A stretch of 5,318 nt of DNA, from positions 1 through 5,318 of the forward strand of contig VBAB01000522.1 in the NCBI GenBank assembly GCA_005888525.1, in the 5' to 3' direction. The translations under genes were made by a program, and so were the position numbers. The notes beneath the pieces were generated by a model. The model worked only from the letters and a program-made list of their open reading frames with translations. It was not told the origin of the DNA and searched no databases. Below, in pieces: positions 1 to 5,318 of the stretch (position 1 is the stretch's first letter; every line of letters starts with the position of its first letter). The DNA is from Alphaproteobacteria bacterium (GTDB taxonomy: Bacteria; Pseudomonadota; Alphaproteobacteria; Rhizobiales; Hyphomicrobiaceae).

Positions 1-1
1 G

Positions 2-601
2 AAGCGCGCCGTCGACACCACCGTTTACACCACGCACGAGATCGAGCGCATCGCCCGCGTCGCCTTCGACCTCGCCCGCAAGCGCAAGAACAAGGTGCAC
101 TCGGCCGACAAGCGCAACGTCATGAAGACGGGCGTGCTGTGGCACGAGGTCGTCACCGCCACGCACGCGCGCGAGGCCAAGGACGTGGAGCTGCAGCACA
201 TCCTGGCGGATGCGTGCGCCATGCAGCTGGTGCGCAACCCCAAGCAGTTCGACGTCATCGTCACCGACAACCTGTTCGGCGACATGCTGTCCGACGTTGC
301 CGCCATGCTCACCGGCTCGCTCGGCATGCTGCCGTCGGCCTCGCTCGGCGAGCACGGCTCGGCGCCCGACATCGCCGGCAAGGGCCAGGCCAATCCGATC
401 GCGGCCATCGCCAGCTACGGCATGGCGCTGCGCTATTCCTACGGGCTGACGAAAGAGGCCGACCTGATCGACAAGGCCATTGCCGGCACGCTGGCGCAGG
501 GCTACCGCACCGGCGACATCATGCAGCCCAACATGCGCAAGGTCGGCACGTCAGAGATGGGCAAGGCGATCCTCGAGGAGATCGAGAAGCTGGCGGCCTG
601 A
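2..601 (+). CDS. leuB: 3-isopropylmalate dehydrogenase, C-terminal part (5'-truncated by window edge)
   Basis: Catalyses NAD-dependent oxidation and decarboxylation of 3-isopropylmalate to 2-oxoisocaproate, the third step of leucine biosynthesis, in the cytoplasm. The 199 visible residues are roughly the last 55% of a protein that is usually about 360-370 residues. Seen in order: the substrate-side Lys in DKRNVMK (visible residue 37), the Asp of LADACAMQLV (70), and TDNLFGDMLSD with the two metal-binding Asp (94, 98). Then come LTGSLGMLPSASLG, HGSAPDIAGKG (NAD-binding loop), ANPIA, ALRYSYG and a VGTSEMG tail ending in TGA. The match is to rhizobial LeuB rather than the enterobacterial form. 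Oddity: SLGE joins directly to HGSAPD, so the usual linker plus the Tyr/Phe-Glu-Pro-Val segment (about 15 residues in rhizobial homologues, from memory) is absent without a frame change. Related decarboxylating dehydrogenases (tartrate, isocitrate) are less likely because of the GSLGMLPSASLG and HGSAPDIAGKG signatures. Confidence 0.95.
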   Translation, partial: KRAVDTTVYTTHEIERIARVAFDLARKRKNKVHSADKRNVMKTGVLWHEVVTATHAREAKDVELQHILADACAMQLVRNPKQFDVIVTDNLFGDMLSDVAAMLTGSLGMLPSASLGEHGSAPDIAGKGQANPIAAIASYGMALRYSYGLTKEADLIDKAIAGTLAQGYRTGDIMQPNMRKVGTSEMGKAILEEIEKLAA

Positions 602-649
602 GCCGCGATCTCCGTGGGAGCGCCAACCTCGAGACAAGCTCGACAGATT

Positions 650-699
650 CCCCTCCCGTCGTGTCGAAGACACGCCTTCGGCATGATGACGGGGAGGGG
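650..699. repeat. Long imperfect palindrome (REP-like or MITE-like hairpin)
   Basis: The left arm 650-660 (cccctcccgtc) is the reverse complement of the right arm 688-699 (gacggggagggg), apart from one extra G. The stem can be extended inward: 661-669 pairs with 676-684 using G-U pairs, across a 3-nt bulge, with a 6-nt loop at 670-675. This gives about 20 paired positions. Alternatively the interior folds into two small perfect hairpins, gtgtc-gaa-gacac (661-673) and gcc-ttc-ggc (674-682), giving a cloverleaf. It lies 48 bp after the leuB stop. No T-run follows, so it is not a typical intrinsic terminator, though it could slow polymerase or protect the leuB transcript 3' end. Its form, together with the adjacent G-rich tail, suggests an interspersed intergenic repeat. 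Copy number cannot be judged from this window. Confidence 0.7.
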
Positions 700-711
700 T
701 TAGGGGTGGGG
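691..711 (+). other. Putative four-tetrad G-quadruplex motif
   Basis: Four runs of exactly four G (691-694, 696-699, 703-706, 708-711) are separated by A, TTA and T, giving loops of 1, 3 and 1 nt. By standard pattern rules this is a strong intramolecular quadruplex candidate on the plus strand. The first two G-runs are also the right arm of the palindrome at 650-699, so hairpin and quadruplex cannot form at the same time. It sits between leuB and xth, 142 bp before the xth start. Whether it folds or acts in the cell is unknown. Confidence 0.6.
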
Positions 712-850
712 TGAAGCGGCGAGCAACGTCGTAGCTTGTGCAACCGGGAACATGCCTGACATTGAGGGGAGCGCTCGCAAGCTGCGTACGACCAGATCTT
801 CAGCACCAGCGCAACGCTTGACCCTGCGTGCGCGCGGCTTTACTCGGGGT

Positions 851-2305
<1,455 letters not shown>

Positions 2306-2322
2306 CAGATCGTGAGCCCTTA

Positions 2323-2355
2323 CGCCGCCTGCAGCTCGCCGGGATAGCGGCGGCG
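2323..2355. terminator. Possible hairpin between convergent genes
   Basis: A 7-bp GC-only inverted repeat (cgccgcc at 2323-2329, ggcggcg at 2349-2355) encloses a 19-nt loop in the 62-bp gap between two convergent coding regions. The position suits a bidirectional terminator, but the loop is long and there is no T-run on either side. Low confidence. Confidence 0.25.
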
Positions 2356-2367
2356 CAACGAGGCTCC

Positions 2368-4224
2368 TTAGGGTGCCGCGTCGATGGTGGAGGCAGGCGG
2401 TTGATTCGATCCGGGCGAGGCACCAAGAGCGGGGTGCCCGTCGGCCGCCTTGAGCCGCGCGATCTCCCGCAGGCCCCAATGATAGGTGCTGTCCGCGAGC
2501 TCGGTGTGGCGGTGCCAGTCGAGGATGCCCATGTCCTGCGGACAGGGTGGCACCAGCAGCAAATCCTCGGGCCGTAATCGGCGCTCGAAGTCCTGGCGAT
2601 TGGCCATCATGGAGCGCATCAGCACGGTGCCGACGCTGGGCGCGCGCGGTAACGCCCCTCGCATGAATGGGTTGATCATCGCCTTGAGGAGCGCAGCCCG
2701 GCCCGGCAGCGAGCGGTAGTCCACCTCGAAGCGCTGCAGCTTGGGCACCTCGAAGCTGATCACCACGTTGGGCCCGCTTTTGAGCTCGTGCATCACGCGC
2801 ACGGGCACGTTGTCGAGGAGGGCGCCGTCGACCAGCATGTGGCCGTCCTTGGTGTAGTAGGGCGGCAGCAGCACGGGAACGGAGCCGGAGGCACGCACGG
2901 CGGCCCACAGGTCGCCTTGCCGGTGGCGGTGCAGGTCGTAGCTCGACAGGTTGGTGGAGACGCAGAAGTAGGGGATCCACAAATCCTCGATGTCGACGCC
3001 GGAGTAATACTTGGCGAGCTGGCGGTCGTAGTTGGTGTGGTCGAGCAGGCTGTAGCGCGGCCAGGTGTAGCGGCGCATGGCCCGGTTGGTGACGAAAATG
3101 TCGTGCGTGGCGCGGTCGACCTCGTCGGGGTGCGCACCCATGGCGAAGCCGGCCGTCATCGCCGCGCCGCCTGACGTGCCGCCCATGATGTCGAAGGTGA
3201 GGCTCGACTGCACGAGCGCCTTGTAGAGGCCGATGTGGGCCGCGCAGTAGGCGCCGCCGCCGCAGGCGATCAGGCCGAGCGCCGTGCCGTTGATGAAGCG
3301 ATAGAGCCGCTCGGCATCGCCGACGTTGTCGAGTGCCACGTGATGGTGCATGGCGATGTTGCGATGCGCCAGCCAGCGCGCCGTGCCGGCGATGGGCCCA
3401 TGCGTGTCGTGCAGCAGCACGAGGCGCTGCGCGTCGGGCGGCAGCAGCTCGGCGGCCAGCCGCTCCAGCGCATTGGGCTGCTCGTTGGCCGCATGCATGC
3501 CGATGGCGAGCACGAGGTCGGCTTGCCGGATCGCCTTCTCCGACCAGGGCGTCAGCTCCGGCTCGGCAACGAACAGCACATAGTCGTACTTGGCCTCGAG
3601 GGCATTGAGCGCCCGTGTCGCCTCGGTGCTGTCGATGGGGACCGAGGCAGGCAGCACGGTCCTGGCCATCTCCGGCCACACGAGCATCGTGTGGTTGCTG
3701 CGCCGGAACACCCGGGTCAGCCCCACGATGAAGCCGGCGGGAAGCTCGCTCGAGCCCGCACGAATGAGCGTGATGGTGCGCGGGCGCGGATCGGGCGGCG
3801 GCGCGCGGGTGATGTTGGTGTCCGCCACGCGGCGCGCCAGCGTCACGGTCAGCGTGTGCCAGATCGAAGGGTTCTTCGACGACAGCTCCTCGAACTCGGC
3901 GCGCCCCAGCCGCAGCACCAGGCTGTCGCGCAGTGCGGTCACGGTAGCGGTGCGCACGCCGCCGGCGAGGAAAGCGATCTCGCCGACCGGCTGGCCCGGA
4001 CCCAGCTCGGCGATCATCTGGCGCCGACCCGCGACGGTGACGGAGAACCGCCCCGTGACGACGACATAAAGGGCATCCGCCATCTCGCCCTGGCGCACGA
4101 GCACGTCGCCGCGCTTGAGGTTGAGCGTCTCCAGTTCGGCGGCGAGGCGCGCACGCTCGGCATCCTCGAGATCGCGGAAGATCTCGACCCCGTCGAGGCC
4201 GTGCTCGGAAACCTGCGATTTCAT
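2368..4224 (-). CDS. Cyclic-nucleotide-binding domain patatin-like phospholipase (NTE family)
   Basis: A 618-residue predicted (lyso)phospholipase/serine esterase built like the soluble part of animal neuropathy target esterase. Residues about 12-130 form one cyclic-nucleotide-binding domain; GEIAF...VRTATV carries the ribose-contact Glu82 and phosphate-contact Arg91 at the spacing seen in PKA. Residues about 150-315 match the NTE linker region (LTPWSEKAIRQADLVLAIG; RLVLLHDTHGPIAGTARWL). The patatin domain follows: CGGGAYCAAHIG (oxyanion loop, 321-332), GGTSGGA with nucleophile Ser351, VDIEDLWIPYF, AVRASGSVP and DGALLDNVP with catalytic Asp466. The dyad is intact, but the oxyanion loop has Cys-GGG-A-Tyr-Cys where GGGGARG is usual. 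No membrane segment or signal peptide is evident, so it is probably cytoplasmic or peripheral on the inner membrane. Start ATG at 4224 gives a normal domain N-terminus, with only weak ribosome-binding sequence upstream. The Pro/Ala-rich tail after about 595 is unconserved-looking. Transcribed divergently from the asparaginase gene. Confidence 0.92.
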   Translation of the reverse strand: MKSQVSEHGLDGVEIFRDLEDAERARLAAELETLNLKRGDVLVRQGEMADALYVVVTGRFSVTVAGRRQMIAELGPGQPVGEIAFLAGGVRTATVTALRDSLVLRLGRAEFEELSSKNPSIWHTLTVTLARRVADTNITRAPPPDPRPRTITLIRAGSSELPAGFIVGLTRVFRRSNHTMLVWPEMARTVLPASVPIDSTEATRALNALEAKYDYVLFVAEPELTPWSEKAIRQADLVLAIGMHAANEQPNALERLAAELLPPDAQRLVLLHDTHGPIAGTARWLAHRNIAMHHHVALDNVGDAERLYRFINGTALGLIACGGGAYCAAHIGLYKALVQSSLTFDIMGGTSGGAAMTAGFAMGAHPDEVDRATHDIFVTNRAMRRYTWPRYSLLDHTNYDRQLAKYYSGVDIEDLWIPYFCVSTNLSSYDLHRHRQGDLWAAVRASGSVPVLLPPYYTKDGHMLVDGALLDNVPVRVMHELKSGPNVVISFEVPKLQRFEVDYRSLPGRAALLKAMINPFMRGALPRAPSVGTVLMRSMMANRQDFERRLRPEDLLLVPPCPQDMGILDWHRHTELADSTYHWGLREIARLKAADGHPALGASPGSNQPPASTIDAAP

Positions 4225-4429
4225 TTGGAATCTTGCATTCAGGCGTTTCCCGAATCGACCCTATCCCAGCTTGCCCCTGCTGAGAACGCTAAGCCGTCAG
4301 ATTGCGTTGAGGGCGGTTCCTTCCCGCGGGGGCTGATACAAGGGGAGCCGAGGCTCGCGCGCCAAGTCGCGTGGACTTAGATTGGGCAGGGAGGTTGCCT
4401 TCGTTGGTGGTGTTGCAGGCATTGAGCAC
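4225..4429. promoter_or_regulatory. Divergent intergenic region with promoters for NTE-like gene and asparaginase gene
   Basis: These 205 bp separate two divergently transcribed genes and must hold both promoters unless they lie inside the genes. I could not find a convincing -35/-10 pair or an EcfG-type GGAAC/CGTT pair at correct spacing on either strand. There is a perfect 8-bp palindrome, cccgcggg (4323-4330). It lies between the arms of an imperfect inverted repeat, ggttcctt (4315-4322) and aaggggagcc (4340-4349), that could be an operator. This is inference from position only. Confidence 0.35.
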
Positions 4430-5318
4430 ATGCCAAATCCCGTCCTCATCGAGTTGACGCGCGGAGCGCTGGTCGAAAGCCGGCATGCCGGCGCGGTCGC
4501 GGTGGTGCGGGCGGACGGGGAGATTGTGGCAACCGTCGGTGATGTGGCCGCGCCCATCTTTCCCCGTTCGGCGATCAAGCCGCTGCAGGCGATCCCTTTG
4601 GTCGAGACGGGCGCTGCCGACCACTTCGGCTTCGGCCCGCCGGAGATCGCTCTCGCCAGCGCCTCCCATTCGGGCACGCAGGCCCATACGGCCTTGGTCC
4701 GGTCGATGCTGGCGCGGGCCGGCCTGTCACCCGACGCGCTGGCCTGCGGCGTGCACGAGCCGCTGGACCCGGCGACGGCGCGCGAGATGATCAGGTCGGG
4801 TGCGGCGCCCACGCCGCTGCATCACAACTGCTCGGGCAAGCACGCAGGCATGCTGGCGACTGCGGTGCACAAAGGCGAGCCCACCGACGGCTACTGGCGT
4901 CCCGATCATCCGGTGCAGGTGCGCATCGCGCGCGTGCTGGAGGAGCTGGCCGGCTGTCGGCTCTTCCCTGACGTGTGCGGCATCGACGGGTGCTCGGTGC
5001 CCAATTGGGCGATGTCGCTGAGCGGGCTCGCCCGAGCCTTTGCGCACCTCGCGATTCGCGAGGGCATGAGCGCAGCGCGAGCGGTGGCGTGCCGCCGCAT
5101 TGCCGAGGCGTGCTGGGCGCATCCCGATTTGGTGGCCGGTCCCGGCCGCCTCGATACGCTGGTGATGGCGCGACTGCCTGGCACGGTGCTCATGAAAGCC
5201 GGCGCCGAGGGGGTCTATTGCGGCGCCCTGCCCGAGCGCGGCCTGGGCTTCGCACTCAAGATCGACGACGGCGCCAAGCGGGCGGCGGAGGCGGTGGTGG
5301 TGCAGCTCATCGGCCGCT
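4430..5318 (+). CDS. L-asparaginase II, Rhizobium etli type (3'-truncated by window edge)
   Basis: Hydrolyses L-asparagine to aspartate and ammonia in asparagine catabolism. The 296 visible residues cover most of a family of roughly 330-370 residues. The start is the ATG giving MPNPVLIELTRGALVESRHAG, the usual family N-terminus; an in-frame TTG at 4382 adds nothing conserved. Motifs seen: FPRSAIKPLQA (Ser47, Lys50), ASASHSGT (Ser79), HHNCSGKHAGML (Cys134, Lys137), DGCSVPNWAM (Cys188), HPDLVAGPGRLDT and MKAGAEGVYCGALPERGLG (Lys256). From memory these correspond to the two Ser-Lys pairs and the Cys-Lys-Cys zinc site described for the R. etli enzyme ReAV, with numbering shifted by one up to Cys188. 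This family is unrelated to E. coli AnsA/AnsB and more like beta-lactamase-fold proteins. No signal peptide, so cytoplasmic. A weak ggcattgag precedes the start. Confidence 0.93.
   Translation, partial: MPNPVLIELTRGALVESRHAGAVAVVRADGEIVATVGDVAAPIFPRSAIKPLQAIPLVETGAADHFGFGPPEIALASASHSGTQAHTALVRSMLARAGLSPDALACGVHEPLDPATAREMIRSGAAPTPLHHNCSGKHAGMLATAVHKGEPTDGYWRPDHPVQVRIARVLEELAGCRLFPDVCGIDGCSVPNWAMSLSGLARAFAHLAIREGMSAARAVACRRIAEACWAHPDLVAGPGRLDTLVMARLPGTVLMKAGAEGVYCGALPERGLGFALKIDDGAKRAAEAVVVQLIGR

Noticed and set aside
629..643. Small hairpin tcgag-acaag-ctcga just after leuB
   Set aside because: Only 5 bp and no T-run, so too weak to call a terminator.
746..772. GGAAC at 747-751 resembling an EcfG general-stress -35 box
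   Set aside because: No CGTT at 16-17 nt spacing; the sequence there is G-rich.
818..846. Possible sigma-70 promoter before xth: ttgacc at 818-823 with weak -10 candidates near 839-846
   Set aside because: The -35 is good, but the best -10 (tttact) has 15-nt spacing and the 17-nt alternative matches poorly; the transcript would be almost leaderless.
3235..4380. Long plus-strand open frame opposite the NTE-like gene
   Set aside because: The minus-strand frame has clear cNMP and patatin motifs throughout; the plus-strand product is His/Arg/Gly-rich without recognisable domains.

Overview
The window is about 5.3 kb of GC-rich bacterial DNA, most likely from an alphaproteobacterium of the Hyphomicrobiales (Rhizobiales). 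The support for that is the rhizobial-type LeuB sequence, a Rhizobium etli-type (zinc-binding) L-asparaginase II, a strong G/C bias at third codon positions, and a small secreted Tyr/Ala/Pro-rich protein of a kind I associate with this order. Genus cannot be fixed from the sequence alone. No tRNA, rRNA, CRISPR array, insertion sequence or phage gene was seen.

Layout. (1) Positions 2-601, plus strand: the C-terminal half of leuB (3-isopropylmalate dehydrogenase), cut by the window edge and apparently lacking a conserved loop. (2) Positions 602-853: a non-coding gap with a long imperfect palindrome (650-699) that runs into a four-tract G-quadruplex motif (691-711). (3) Positions 854-2305, plus strand: an exonuclease III domain (xth) with no stop codon after its normal C-terminus. 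The frame stays open into a second gene at 1709-2305, which has its own Shine-Dalgarno sequence, ATG and signal peptide and encodes a Tyr-rich secreted protein. (4) Positions 2306-2367: a short convergent gap with a possible hairpin. (5) Positions 2368-4224, minus strand: a 618-residue cyclic-nucleotide-binding/patatin phospholipase of the neuropathy-target-esterase (NTE) type, with an altered oxyanion-hole loop. (6) Positions 4225-4429: a divergent promoter region with no confident promoter boxes. (7) Positions 4430-5318, plus strand: L-asparaginase II, running off the right edge.

The genes look like unrelated housekeeping or accessory functions: leucine biosynthesis, base-excision repair, cell-envelope surface, phospholipid turnover and asparagine catabolism. 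I see no operon logic joining them and no convincing sign of a new multi-gene system. The points most worth a second look are the stop-less xth/secreted-protein junction, the mutually exclusive palindrome and G-quadruplex, the loop deletion in LeuB, and the non-canonical oxyanion loop of the NTE-like enzyme.
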